The notes: generated by a model from the letters alone, not told the origin. Shown: positions 7,299-15,111, counted from the stretch's first letter. The stretch is DNA of 21,624 nt from Phycisphaerales bacterium (GCA_020639115.1 JACKHG010000030.1:1-21624), one strand, 5' to 3'. Program-made: numbers and translations.

Positions 7299-8483
7299 AT
7301 GGTGACGAAGAACGAAATGCGACGCAGCGCAGTGGTGCTGGCGATGCTGCTGATGCCAGCCGGCGTGGCCCGCGCCCAGGGGCACCACGGCGGGGGCCAT
7401 GGTTTTCACATGCCCATGCCCGACCAGGAGCTGTTCGTGCAGGCGCAGATCGCCGACGGCGCCCCGGTCGAGTGCATCGTCAAACCGCAGTCATCGATGG
7501 CGCCCTCCGACCTGAATGCCCAACTGGCGGTCACCCAACTGGCGGCGCCGGTCAAGGTCACGCGTTACCTGCCGCGGGCACGGCAGGTGCAGGCGGTCGA
7601 GCCAGCCACCGGCGATGCGGGCGCGCCGGCGGTGCGCGTGCAGATCGCCGGGCGCAAGCAGGCGTTCGAGCGCTGGCTGGTCGCGGGCGATCCGCTGCGC
7701 AACCGCCTGACGAGCCTGATCGGGACGTGGCGCTACATGGCGGTGGCGGACGGAACCGAGCGTGATGCGCTGCTCGCGCAGTTCGAGAACGAACTGACGC
7801 GGGACCCGCAGGTCCTCATCGCAACCGACGACGCGACTCCGCCGATCGTGCTGGAGGCGAAGCCCGGCGCGTCCGTCGAGTTCGCGGGCGGCAAGCAGCG
7901 CGTGACGGTCCGGGCGTTCATGCCGCACTTCGGCATTGATACCGCCACGAAGGAGCCCGCGAACCAGTCGGACAAGCGGATCAACCCCGCGGTACGCGTG
8001 GAGGTCACGCAGAACGACCGGACCGAGTCGCACTGGCTCTTCGCGAAATTCCCGGATTTCCAGGCACACGGCACGGAGGCGTTGCCGCTGCAGATGCGGC
8101 TTGACTGTCCCATCGAGGTGGAGCGCTCGGCGCCGGACATGGTGCTCGTGACCGTCGCGCGCGAACGCCAGGAGGTGTGGACGCGCTTCGAAGGCCGGAT
8201 CGCGACGCGCGGGGTCGACCTGCACCAGCCACTCGAAGTCCCGGGCTCGAGCTACATGTTCGCCCTGGCCGCGTTCGTGCCGTCGGGCGCCCTGATCGAA
8301 TCGTACGAGCCGGCTGCGGACGGCGAGCTGGTGACGGCGCTGCGCGTCGAGCTGCCGGGCGCGGATGGCGCGACGAAACCCGTCTGGCTGGAGCTGGGCC
8401 GCGTGCGCGTGGTGGACACGCCGGCGGGCCCGTTGAATCTGCTGTTTGCCTCACGTCCGAGCGGTACAACCCAAGGTGGATAA
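7299..8483 (+). CDS. Soluble periplasmic paralogue of the ResB extra domain
   Basis: 394 residues from ATG 7299, preceded by GGGA. ATG 7266, which overlaps the previous stop as ATGA, and ATG 7317 are alternatives. A signal peptide (RRSAVVLAMLLMPAGVARAQ) is followed by a His/Met-rich stretch (HHGGGHGFHMPMPD) that could bind metal or haem. The rest aligns by eye with the periplasmic part of the ResB protein at 18109. VKVTRYLP matches DVVKYLP, and AVRVQIAG-WLVAGDP matches AVAVAFGG-WVFADKP. FMPHFGI matches YLPHATV, NPAVRVEV matches NPTLELEI, and FAKFPDFQAHG matches FAKFPDFQGMHG. It has no membrane helices after the signal. It sits between the regulators and the 15-haem cytochrome, so a role in cytochrome maturation or redox sensing is likely, but the exact function is unknown. 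Confidence 0.85.
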   Translation: MVTKNEMRRSAVVLAMLLMPAGVARAQGHHGGGHGFHMPMPDQELFVQAQIADGAPVECIVKPQSSMAPSDLNAQLAVTQLAAPVKVTRYLPRARQVQAVEPATGDAGAPAVRVQIAGRKQAFERWLVAGDPLRNRLTSLIGTWRYMAVADGTERDALLAQFENELTRDPQVLIATDDATPPIVLEAKPGASVEFAGGKQRVTVRAFMPHFGIDTATKEPANQSDKRINPAVRVEVTQNDRTESHWLFAKFPDFQAHGTEALPLQMRLDCPIEVERSAPDMVLVTVARERQEVWTRFEGRIATRGVDLHQPLEVPGSSYMFALAAFVPSGALIESYEPAADGELVTALRVELPGADGATKPVWLELGRVRVVDTPAGPLNLLFASRPSGTTQGG

Positions 8484-8488
8484 CCCCC

Positions 8489-9868
8489 ATGCGAACAACT
8501 CTGCGACTGACCTTCATCGTGTGCCTGGGTCTGGCGGTGCGCGCCGCGGCTGAGCCGACGCCGCGCGACTATACGAAGGGCTGCACCTCCGCGGGCTGCC
8601 ACGACGGATTTGCCAAACTCAACGTCGTGCACAGCCCGGTGGTGGGCGACGCGTGCGAGGAATGCCACGAAGCGGAAGGGAGCACGCAGGCGCACCGCTT
8701 CAAGCTGAAGGCGAAGGGTGCCGAGCTGTGCACCGAGTGCCACGACGCGTTCGCCGGCAAGCACGTCCACTCCCCGGTGGCAGCCGGCGACTGTACGACG
8801 TGTCACGACCCGCACGCCAGCGCGTACGCCGGCCTGCTGCACAACACCCAGCCCAAGGTGTGCGGCGACTGTCACGACGGGCTGACCGCGGACCTGAAAT
8901 ACCTGCACGGCCCGGTCGCGGCGGGCGCGTGCACCAGTTGCCACAATCCGCACGTGGCGGAGCAGTCCGGATTGCTCAAGGCGGAGGTGCGCGTCCTGTG
9001 CCTGCAGTGTCACGACGCGATGAAGGATCGGCTGGCACCGCCGGCGAAGGTGCACGCGGCGGTGGAAGGCGACTGCACGGACTGCCACGCGCCGCACGGG
9101 GCGGCCAACACGATGATGACGACCGAGGCGAGCCCGGCGCTCTGCTTCACTTGCCACGACGGCGTCGCGGAGGCGGTGACGGATGCGAAGGTGCGGCACT
9201 CTGCCGTCTCGAGCGGCGCGGCCTGCGGATCGTGCCACGACGCCCACGCTGCGAAGAACGGGAACCTGCTGCTGGCGACCGAGCGGAAGATCTGTATGTC
9301 CTGTCACGGACGGGAGTTAAAGGCCGCGGGCCGGACGATTCCCGGATTCGAGAAACTGCTGGCGGACAACCTGGTGCACCACGGTCCGATCGACGATGGC
9401 GAGTGTGCGGTCTGCCATCAGGAGGTGCATGGCGGGAACAACTACCAGCTGCTGGCGGAGCCCTATCCAGCCAAGCTGTATGAGCCGTACACGGAGAAGG
9501 AGTACGCCCTGTGCTTCGGATGCCACGAGGCGGAGGCGTTTGCCTCGGCTGAGACGGACGACGCGACCGGTTTCCGCAACGGGCGCCAGAACCTGCATTT
9601 TGTCCACGTTTCGCGGCAGAAAAAGGGGCGGACGTGCAAGGCGTGCCACGACATGCACGCGAGCAAGCTGCCGCACCTGATCGCGGAGAGCGTGCCGTTC
9701 GGGTCGTGGCGGATCCCGCTGGGGTACCAGGCGACGACGGACGGTGGGTCGTGCGCGCCGGGTTGTCACCGGCCCTACCGGTACGACCGCGAGAAGCCGG
9801 TATCGAACCTGGCGGACGTGGCGGCGGTTCCGTCAGTGGCTCCGTCAGTGGCTCCGACGGGCTCGTAG
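8489..9868 (+). CDS. Periplasmic/secreted multiheme cytochrome c, up to 15 haems
   Basis: 459 residues. ATG 8489 has AAGGTGG upstream and opens a signal peptide (LRLTFIVCLGLAVRAAA). There are 13 canonical CXXCH motifs, a CX4CH at the N-terminus (CTSAGCH) and a CX3CH near the C-terminus (CAPGCH). After the first motif the protein is built of about seven units of 45-70 residues, each with two haems. Each unit opens with a histidine block such as VHSPVAAGDC or LHGPVAAGAC, then CxxCHdpHa, a run of about 20 residues, and a second CxxCHd. This is the doubled-CXXCH / cytochrome c3-like pattern, where the extra histidines serve as distal ligands. It has no lipobox or membrane anchor and should act as a periplasmic or extracellular electron wire. 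The C-terminus ends in a low-complexity repeat (PSVAPSVAP). It lies 5 bases after the preceding gene in one operon. Confidence 0.93.
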   Translation: MRTTLRLTFIVCLGLAVRAAAEPTPRDYTKGCTSAGCHDGFAKLNVVHSPVVGDACEECHEAEGSTQAHRFKLKAKGAELCTECHDAFAGKHVHSPVAAGDCTTCHDPHASAYAGLLHNTQPKVCGDCHDGLTADLKYLHGPVAAGACTSCHNPHVAEQSGLLKAEVRVLCLQCHDAMKDRLAPPAKVHAAVEGDCTDCHAPHGAANTMMTTEASPALCFTCHDGVAEAVTDAKVRHSAVSSGAACGSCHDAHAAKNGNLLLATERKICMSCHGRELKAAGRTIPGFEKLLADNLVHHGPIDDGECAVCHQEVHGGNNYQLLAEPYPAKLYEPYTEKEYALCFGCHEAEAFASAETDDATGFRNGRQNLHFVHVSRQKKGRTCKACHDMHASKLPHLIAESVPFGSWRIPLGYQATTDGGSCAPGCHRPYRYDREKPVSNLADVAAVPSVAPSVAPTGS

Positions 9869-10044
9869 GGACGGCTTCCTTTCGCAAAGTCTGGAACGCG
9901 GGCGACCGGATTCCCAAATCTGATAATCGGCGTCGGGGCCCCAGTTTGACGGTCCCGGCGTGGCTGATCGTAACTCGTTGCGTGACAGGCACTCACGGCG
10001 CGGGTCGGGCGGGCCTGGTGACGGGTCGGGAGGTTCTCGGTCGC

Positions 10045-10060
10045 TGGCATGCCTCGTGCT
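10045..10060 (+). promoter_or_regulatory. Putative sigma-54 (-24/-12) promoter of the tetrahaem cytochrome
   Basis: TGGCATGCCTCGTGCT has GG-N10-GC spacing and 10 of 12 matches to TGGCACG-N4-TTGCW. It ends 136 bases before the ATG at 10197, leaving a long leader that contains a tandem repeat. Confidence 0.55.
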
Positions 10061-10142
10061 TTGGTTTTCGGGCGTGACCCCGGGTGCGCCTGTGGGCGCG
10101 GGGTTGGCGAGCTTCGCAGATGAGGTCCCGGCGAGGGACAGC

Positions 10143-10186
10143 CACAACGGATATAGGCACGACGGATACAGGTACGACGGATTCGG
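10143..10186 (+). repeat. 15-base tandem repeat, three units, running into the ribosome site
   Basis: The units CACAACGGATATAGG, CACGACGGATACAGG and TACGACGGATTCGG follow one another. The last runs into GGAGGA (10185-10190), the ribosome site of the tetrahaem gene, 6 bases from its ATG. Confidence 0.7.
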
Positions 10187-10196
10187 AGGATACCCG

Positions 10197-10838
10197 ATGC
10201 AACGCATGATTCGACTGATGGCCTGGGTGGCGGTGCTGGCGGTTGCGACGACCGCGTTCGGCCAGATCATTCCGGGGGACCCGGGGACCTACGCGAGCGT
10301 GAGCGTGGTGAACACGCCGCACAACCTGAACAACTATCCGGGCGTGACCGTCCAGGGCAACCAGGTTTGCCTGCCCTGCCACACGCCGCACAACGCGCTG
10401 ATCGCGGGCGAGGATGGCGTGCTGTGGAACCATGCCGAGACGAACGAGACGTTCGTGATGTACAGCAGCACGGCGAACCAGCCGGAAGGCCCGAGCAAGA
10501 TGTGCCTGAGCTGCCACGACGGGGTGACCGCGATCGACAACTACGGCGGCGCGTCGGGCACGACGGTGATCACGGGTTCGCGGGCTCTGGGCACGGACCT
10601 GTCGGACGACCATCCGATCGGCGTGGCTTACCCGACGAGTGCGCCGGCTGACTACCGCGATCCGAGCACGTTTTCCCCGGGGATCAACGGGGGCAAGGGC
10701 GTGCAGCTCGTGACGATCAACAGCGTGGAGCGCGTGGAATGCACCTCGTGCCACCACGTGCACAACAACGGGTTGGGCAATTTCCTTCGCGTACCGATCC
10801 AGGAGAGCTACCTCTGCCTGCAGTGCCACATCAAGTAG
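10197..10838 (+). CDS. Tetrahaem cytochrome c, doubled-CXXCH type
   Basis: 213 residues. ATG 10197 has a textbook GGAGGA 6 bases upstream. The signal peptide is MIRLMAWVAVLAVATTAFGQ. Four haem motifs are CLPCH, CLSCH, CTSCH and CLQCH. Other family marks are TPHN after the first motif, SKMCLSCHDG, LSDDHPIGVAY in the middle, VECTSCHHVHNNGLGNFL, and the C-terminal LCLQCHIK. The same order of motifs opens the 12-haem protein at 16254 and appears in the relic at 2720. It is likely a small periplasmic electron carrier. It has its own putative sigma-54 site and is followed by a strong terminator, so it ends this transcription unit. Confidence 0.93.
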   Translation: MQRMIRLMAWVAVLAVATTAFGQIIPGDPGTYASVSVVNTPHNLNNYPGVTVQGNQVCLPCHTPHNALIAGEDGVLWNHAETNETFVMYSSTANQPEGPSKMCLSCHDGVTAIDNYGGASGTTVITGSRALGTDLSDDHPIGVAYPTSAPADYRDPSTFSPGINGGKGVQLVTINSVERVECTSCHHVHNNGLGNFLRVPIQESYLCLQCHIK

Positions 10839-10928
10839 GCGAGGTTCTGCTGGCGTCGGTACGCGGCGAGGCTTTGGGACGTGTGACCCCGTAGGACTGC
10901 ATCAAGACGTGACTTCGACTTCGCACGA

Positions 10929-10964
10929 CGCACACCCGCTTTCGCGGCGGGTGTGCGTTTTTTT
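10929..10964 (+). terminator. Rho-independent terminator
   Basis: A perfect 11-base-pair stem (CGCACACCCGC with GCGGGTGTGCG) and a 7-base loop are followed by seven T residues. It lies 91 bases after the stop of the tetrahaem gene and ends that operon. Confidence 0.93.
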
Positions 10965-10991
10965 GACCGGTGTTCGGCGCGGGACGGCGGG

Positions 10992-11007
10992 CGGCACCGG
11001 ACGTGCT
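10992..11007 (+). promoter_or_regulatory. Putative sigma-54 (-24/-12) promoter of the barrel operon
   Basis: CGGCACCGGACGTGCT has GG-N10-GC spacing and 9 of 12 consensus matches. It agrees with the site before the kinase at 14 of 16 bases. It lies directly after the terminator and 92 bases before the ATG at 11100. Confidence 0.55.
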
Positions 11008-11064
11008 GCCAGCCGGCTGGTGGCTGATTTCCGGCTGTGAAGTTCGCGGCGAGGTGGGGCAGGG

Positions 11065-11076
11065 CATCTAGGATTG
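11065..11076 (+). promoter_or_regulatory. CATCTAGGATTG box (possible -10 element)
   Basis: This is an exact copy of the core at 4068-4079 and lies 23 bases before the ATG at 11100. TAGGAT fits a weak housekeeping -10 hexamer. No good -35 is visible. Confidence 0.3.
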
Positions 11077-11099
11077 ATCAGTCTTACGGGGATGATGCC

Positions 11100-12308
11100 A
11101 TGAATCTGCGCGGGGCCGTTCGGGCCGTTTTCATCGGGAGTTGGGTGGGCTTGATGGGCGCGGGGTGCGCGTCGGCGCCGAAGGCGGCGCAGGAGTACCT
11201 GTTTTTCCCATCGCCGCCGGAGCAGCCGCGGATCCAGTTCCTGACCTGGGCGAGCGGGGCCGACCAGATCGAGCCGCAGCGCGGGGCGTTCGAGGAGTTC
11301 GTGCTGGGCGATCAGCCGGCGGCGCAGCGGTCGATCAACAAGCCGTACGGCGTCGCGGTGCATGACGGCGTGGCGTACGTCTGCGACACGAAGGGCCTGT
11401 GCCTGAACCGGCTGGACTTCAAGAACGGCAAGTACGACGTGATAGGTGTGCGCGGGCCGGGGCGGTTGCGCAAGCCGATCAACATCGTGATCGATCCATT
11501 GGGTTACAAGTTCGTCGCCGACTCGGTGCGGAACCAGATCGTCGTGTACGGTCCGGACGACCAGTACATCCGGGCGTTCGACGTGCCCGCGCCGTGCCAC
11601 GTGGTGGACGTGGCGGTGTACGGCGAGGAGTTGTTTGCGCTGGACAACGACGAGACCTGCCAGATCGTCGTGCTCAACCGGACGACGGGCGACGTGATCC
11701 GGACGCTGGGCGGGCCGGGCGGCGAGCCGGGTCAATTCAAGATTCCCAACAGCCTGTGCGTGAGCCCGGACGGGTACCTGTACGTGAGCGACACGCACAA
11801 CTGGCGGATCCAGAAGCTGACGCGCGACGGGGAGCCGGTGTGGACCAAGGGGACGCCGGGTTACCGGTTGGGGCAGTTCGGCCGGCCGCGGGGCATCCGC
11901 GTGAGCCCGGACAACATCATCTACGTCGTGGACGGTGCGACGGAGATCGTGCAGCTCTTCGACCCCGATGGGAATACCCTTATGCGCTTCGGCGGGCCGG
12001 GCGACGTGCCCGGGGCGCTGGGGCTGCCCTCGACGCTGGCGGTGGACGCGAGCTCGATTCCGTATTTCCAGAAGTACGTGCACAAGGACTTCAAGGTCAA
12101 GTACCTGCTCTTCGTGGTGAGCCAGTACGGCCAGCGGCTGGTGAACGTCTACGCGTTCGGCGCGTTCCCGGACGGCTACCACTTCAGCGAATCGGACATC
12201 GCGGCGTTGCCGCACCTGCCGATCGAGGCGGGAATCGGGCCGGTGGAAGGTGCGGACCAGGCGCAGGACCCGGCGCAGATCCGCGAGCAGCGTGCCGACG
12301 ACGAGTGA
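11100..12308 (+). CDS. NHL-repeat beta-propeller lipoprotein
   Basis: 402 residues from ATG 11100. The N-terminus is a lipoprotein signal with the lipidated cysteine probably C23 (LMGAGC). The mature part begins PKAAQEYLFFPSPPEQPRIQFL, then carries NHL blades: GVAYVCDTKGLCLNRLD, YKFVADSVRNQIVVY, ELFALDNDETCQIVVL, GYLYVSDTHNWRIQKL and NIIYVVDGATEIVQLFD. These repeats form a six-bladed-type propeller, usually a docking scaffold. The same start (PPEPEAARIRYVG) and design recur in the lipoprotein at 15112, so the two are paralogues either side of the barrel gene. NHL proteins are found beside multihaem cytochromes in other bacteria, for example near omcS in Geobacter. It is the first gene of this operon and is followed 11 bases later by the haem lipoprotein. 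Confidence 0.9.
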   Translation: MNLRGAVRAVFIGSWVGLMGAGCASAPKAAQEYLFFPSPPEQPRIQFLTWASGADQIEPQRGAFEEFVLGDQPAAQRSINKPYGVAVHDGVAYVCDTKGLCLNRLDFKNGKYDVIGVRGPGRLRKPINIVIDPLGYKFVADSVRNQIVVYGPDDQYIRAFDVPAPCHVVDVAVYGEELFALDNDETCQIVVLNRTTGDVIRTLGGPGGEPGQFKIPNSLCVSPDGYLYVSDTHNWRIQKLTRDGEPVWTKGTPGYRLGQFGRPRGIRVSPDNIIYVVDGATEIVQLFDPDGNTLMRFGGPGDVPGALGLPSTLAVDASSIPYFQKYVHKDFKVKYLLFVVSQYGQRLVNVYAFGAFPDGYHFSESDIAALPHLPIEAGIGPVEGADQAQDPAQIREQRADDE

Positions 12309-12319
12309 GATGAACTTGC

Positions 12320-12994
12320 GTGCCTCCCGCGCCCCGCGAAGCAGACGATTGCGGCCCGTCGCCGTCGGCGGCGCGCCCGCCTGTTGAAGCGCGGAGGCGC
12401 GCCCGCCGAGTTTCCCGACCCGCCCGAACAGCCGGCATGACGCTGATGGCGCTGGTGCTGGGGGCATCCGCCTGTTCGGAATCCTCACGCTACCGGGTGC
12501 TGAGCTTCTTCTTCGACGGCGTGCCCAGGCCGGGCGCGACCCCGCCGCCGCGCGGGTACGCCCGGGAGATCGAGACGGCGCGGCGCCCGTTCCTGGTGAA
12601 CGAGGAGCGCGGCGAGCCCGTGGCGATCGCGTACGCGCACGAGCCCTACCGCGCCGGCGACTGCACGAGTTGTCACGACCGGACGAGCGGCGAACTGGTG
12701 CGTTCGGTGCGCGACGGCCTGTGCCAGAACTGTCATACCGACGTGCCGGGGCGGATGCGCTACGTGCACGGACCGGTGGCGGTGAACGCCTGCCTTTTCT
12801 GCCACAACGCGCACGGGTCGGGGGTGGAGCACGTGCTGGTCGCGAAGCCGGCCGAGCTGTGCCTGCGCTGCCACGAGCGCGACGATCTGTCGGACGGTCC
12901 GCAGCACGCGGACCTTGCGGAGCACGGATGCACGGAGTGTCACAGCGCCCACGGCGGCGCTGATCCCTATTTCCTGAAAAGCAACGAGCGTTGA
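12320..12994 (+). CDS. Pentahaem cytochrome c lipoprotein
   Basis: 224 residues if GTG 12320 is the start. ATG 12437 is the only other in-frame choice, but it would leave a signal with no positive charge, whereas the upstream stretch (EARRRARRVSRPARTAG) provides one. The lipobox is ASAC with C52. Five CXXCH motifs follow: CTSCH, CQNCH, CLFCH, CLRCH and CTECH. They are spaced as in doubled-CXXCH domains, with YVHGPVAVNAC before the third and CHSAHGG after the last. A short competing frame begins at ATG 12310 and stops after 25 codons, so the 5' end is uncertain. It is probably anchored to a membrane, plausibly the outer membrane next to the barrel encoded by the next gene. The stop overlaps that gene as TTGA. 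The 5' part contains a 12-base direct repeat (GGCGCGCCCGCC). Confidence 0.88.
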   Translation: MPPAPREADDCGPSPSAARPPVEARRRARRVSRPARTAGMTLMALVLGASACSESSRYRVLSFFFDGVPRPGATPPPRGYAREIETARRPFLVNEERGEPVAIAYAHEPYRAGDCTSCHDRTSGELVRSVRDGLCQNCHTDVPGRMRYVHGPVAVNACLFCHNAHGSGVEHVLVAKPAELCLRCHERDDLSDGPQHADLAEHGCTECHSAHGGADPYFLKSNER

Positions 12995-15054
12995 GCGAAG
13001 CGCATGGACAATCCGGTTGTCGTGCGGTTCGTCCGCAGCCGCGCGTTTCCCGCGGCACGGCGCTCGCGTGGGGGCTCGCCGGCGCCGCCCTGCTGGCGGC
13101 TGCGGGCTGCCGGGCACCGGCGGAGAGGCGCCAGGGCGTCGACAGCGTGAAGCTGACCAACGTGGGCGGGCACGTGGAGTTCATTGCGCGGGACCGGCGG
13201 CGGAACCAGACGTCGAAGGTCGGTACGGGGAATATCCGATCGCAGGAGACGATCTTCGAGGAGAATGTCGGGCTGGACACGGAGGGGTACATCTATCACC
13301 CGAACCTGGTGGAGTTTACAGCCGCGGGTCTTTTTGGCCTGCTGCAGTATCAGTTCGAGGACGAGTTTGACGGGCGGCAGCGTTCGGCGCGGGAGGACGG
13401 CGAGCTGCTGGAGTTCGACCTGTCGGCGGACATCCTGCAGAAGAAGCCGTACCCGGGCACCGTGTTCGCGCGGCGCAACCGGGAGCTGGAGCCGCGGCCG
13501 TTCCAGTCGAGCCTGCTGACGACAACGACGAACTTCGGGCTGGTCTGGCAGTACGTCGACGAGCGCATGCCGACGAACCTGCAGTTCACGCACACGGACG
13601 TGAAGCTGGACCCGCTGGGCGGCGAGGAGGAAACCGGCCGGCAGCGCAACACGTCGTTTCGCTTCGAGACGGCGTACGTGGTGAACGACCGCAACGCGTT
13701 CTCGCTGACCTTCGAGCACCTGGAGGTCGCGGAGCAGCCGTACGAACTCAATTACAACTCCGACGAACTCACGCTGGGGCACCGGTTGGACTTCGGGACG
13801 AGCCAGCGGTTCCGGCTCGAGTCCGAGCTGAACCTGTACCGCCAGGAAGGCACCTTCAACGTCGACCGGTTGCGGTGGCGCGAGGTGCTGCGGGTGGACC
13901 ACACCGACACGCTGCGCTCGCGTTACGCGTTCGAGTTGCAGGATCGCACGCAGGGGACGCTGGCGGGCGTGCAGCCGATCGGCGAGCGGTCGTACCGGGG
14001 GGACATTCTGTTCGAGCACGAGCTGTACGAGAGCCTCATCTCACAACTGCAGGTGTACGGGCAGGCGCAACGGTTCGACTCGGGGCTGGACATCGACCGC
14101 TACGGCGCGTTCGTGAACTTCGACTACCGCAAGATCAACCCGTGGGGCGTGCTGCTGGCGAACTACCGCGCGGGGATGCAGCGGGAGAAGCGTGGCGGCG
14201 GCGACCAGATCCGCGAGGTGCTCGACGAGCGGCACGTGTTCGACGATCCCGAGCCGGTGGTGTTGAGCAATACCAATGTGGACCCGAGCTCGATCCTGAT
14301 CACGGCGGAGGACCGGGTGACGCTGTACGTGGTGGGCCGGGACTACACGGTGCGCGCGGTGGCGGACCGGGTGGAGCTGCGCCGCGTGCCGACCGGGCGG
14401 ATTCTCAACGAGCAGGCGGTGCTGATCGACTATTTGTACGACGTGGGCGGGGATTTCACGCTGGACACGGTGAGTCAGAACTTCGGCATCCGGCAGGAGT
14501 TCAAGTTCGGCCTGTCGCCCTACTACCGGCTGAGGTGGCAGGACCAGACGCTGAAGCCGAGCGAGGCGGCGGGCGCGCTGGCGGAGGATGTGACGAGCCA
14601 GACGGTGGGCGCCGAGTATCGCTGGCGGATCCTGCGTTTCTTCGCCGAGTACCAGGACTACGACTCGAACATCACGCCGTACGAGGCGGTGCGGCTCGGG
14701 GGGGATCTGACGCACCGGTTCAAGTCGGGCGCGACGGGGAAGATCCGGGCGCGCTGGACGGACGTAACGTACTTCCCGCCGAACGAGCGGGACAATCAGT
14801 TCTTCACGATCGAGGGGCGGTACCGCCACCCGCTGACGGAGCACCTGACGGTGGAGAGTGCGGTGCTGTACCGCCGCGAGCGCGACTCGCTGACCGGTCC
14901 GAACGAGGGCGTCGACGTGGACCTGTCGCTGGAATGGCTGATCCGGCAGACGGAGGTGCGGGTGACGTTCGAGTACGGCGACTACGAGGATGCGTTCGCC
15001 CAGAACGACAACACGGCGCTGTTCGTGCAGATCCGGCGGAGCTTCGGGAACTGA
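12991..15054 (+). CDS. Outer-membrane beta-barrel protein with N-terminal lipobox (candidate porin)
   Basis: 687 residues. The only usable start is TTG 12991, which overlaps the previous stop as TTGA and implies coupled translation. The signal region (TALAWGLAGAALLAAAGC) ends at C40 in a lipobox, odd for a barrel. The mature protein is a long series of amphipathic strands rich in Tyr, Phe and Arg with acidic turns (SFRFETAYVVN, RFRLESELNLYRQ, GAFVNFDYRKIN, GAEYRWRILRFFAEYQDY). The last strand is TALFVQIRRSFGN. Around residues 420-485 lies an inserted soluble domain (VTLYVVGRDYTVR, then AVLIDYLYD) often seen in large hypothetical barrels. MtrB/PioB-type porins of electron conduits are of similar size, but no N-terminal CXXC like theirs is seen, so this is an analogue at most. 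Its place between a haem lipoprotein and propellers suggests an outer-membrane pore or scaffold. Confidence 0.85.
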   Translation: MSEAHGQSGCRAVRPQPRVSRGTALAWGLAGAALLAAAGCRAPAERRQGVDSVKLTNVGGHVEFIARDRRRNQTSKVGTGNIRSQETIFEENVGLDTEGYIYHPNLVEFTAAGLFGLLQYQFEDEFDGRQRSAREDGELLEFDLSADILQKKPYPGTVFARRNRELEPRPFQSSLLTTTTNFGLVWQYVDERMPTNLQFTHTDVKLDPLGGEEETGRQRNTSFRFETAYVVNDRNAFSLTFEHLEVAEQPYELNYNSDELTLGHRLDFGTSQRFRLESELNLYRQEGTFNVDRLRWREVLRVDHTDTLRSRYAFELQDRTQGTLAGVQPIGERSYRGDILFEHELYESLISQLQVYGQAQRFDSGLDIDRYGAFVNFDYRKINPWGVLLANYRAGMQREKRGGGDQIREVLDERHVFDDPEPVVLSNTNVDPSSILITAEDRVTLYVVGRDYTVRAVADRVELRRVPTGRILNEQAVLIDYLYDVGGDFTLDTVSQNFGIRQEFKFGLSPYYRLRWQDQTLKPSEAAGALAEDVTSQTVGAEYRWRILRFFAEYQDYDSNITPYEAVRLGGDLTHRFKSGATGKIRARWTDVTYFPPNERDNQFFTIEGRYRHPLTEHLTVESAVLYRRERDSLTGPNEGVDVDLSLEWLIRQTEVRVTFEYGDYEDAFAQNDNTALFVQIRRSFGN

Positions 15055-15093
15055 GCGGCGGAATGGCGCCCGCCGCCGGCGCCGGAAACGGAG

Positions 15094-15099
15094 TAGAAT
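15094..15099 (+). promoter_or_regulatory. Weak -10-like hexamer before the second NHL gene
   Basis: TAGAAT lies 12 bases before ATG 15112 with no -35 in range. A transcript from it would be nearly leaderless. The gene is more likely read through from the barrel gene. Confidence 0.15.
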
Positions 15100-15111
15100 G
15101 GCGAGGTGATG

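Larger units (their letters stand above)
9869..10196. other. Gap between the 15-haem and tetrahaem genes
   Basis: No gene is called. A frame from 9960 joins the tetrahaem gene but has no protein-like features. The gap holds a GATTCCCAAATC stretch (9909-9920) related to the palindrome at 2402, a sigma-54-like site (10045-10060) and a 15-base repeat ending in the ribosome site. Confidence 0.55.
10839..11099. other. Gap between the two cytochrome operons
   Basis: No gene is seen. It contains the terminator at 10929-10964, then a sigma-54-like site and a CATCTAGGATTG box, so it is a clean operon boundary. Confidence 0.7.

Noticed and set aside
9960..10196. In-frame 5' extension of the tetrahaem gene
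   Set aside because: It would bury the signal peptide 79 residues in, contains a tandem repeat, and the ATG at 10197 has an ideal GGAGGA.
10902..13292. Very long open frame on the minus strand (796 codons) opposite the NHL and pentahaem genes
   Set aside because: Composition is Arg/Pro/His/Val-rich low complexity from high-GC antisense. It has no domains, and it runs opposite genes with clear motifs and signal peptides.
15066..15084. GGCGCC-rich inverted repeat after the barrel gene as a terminator
   Set aside because: No T-tract follows, and such self-complementary GC runs are expected by chance at this base composition.
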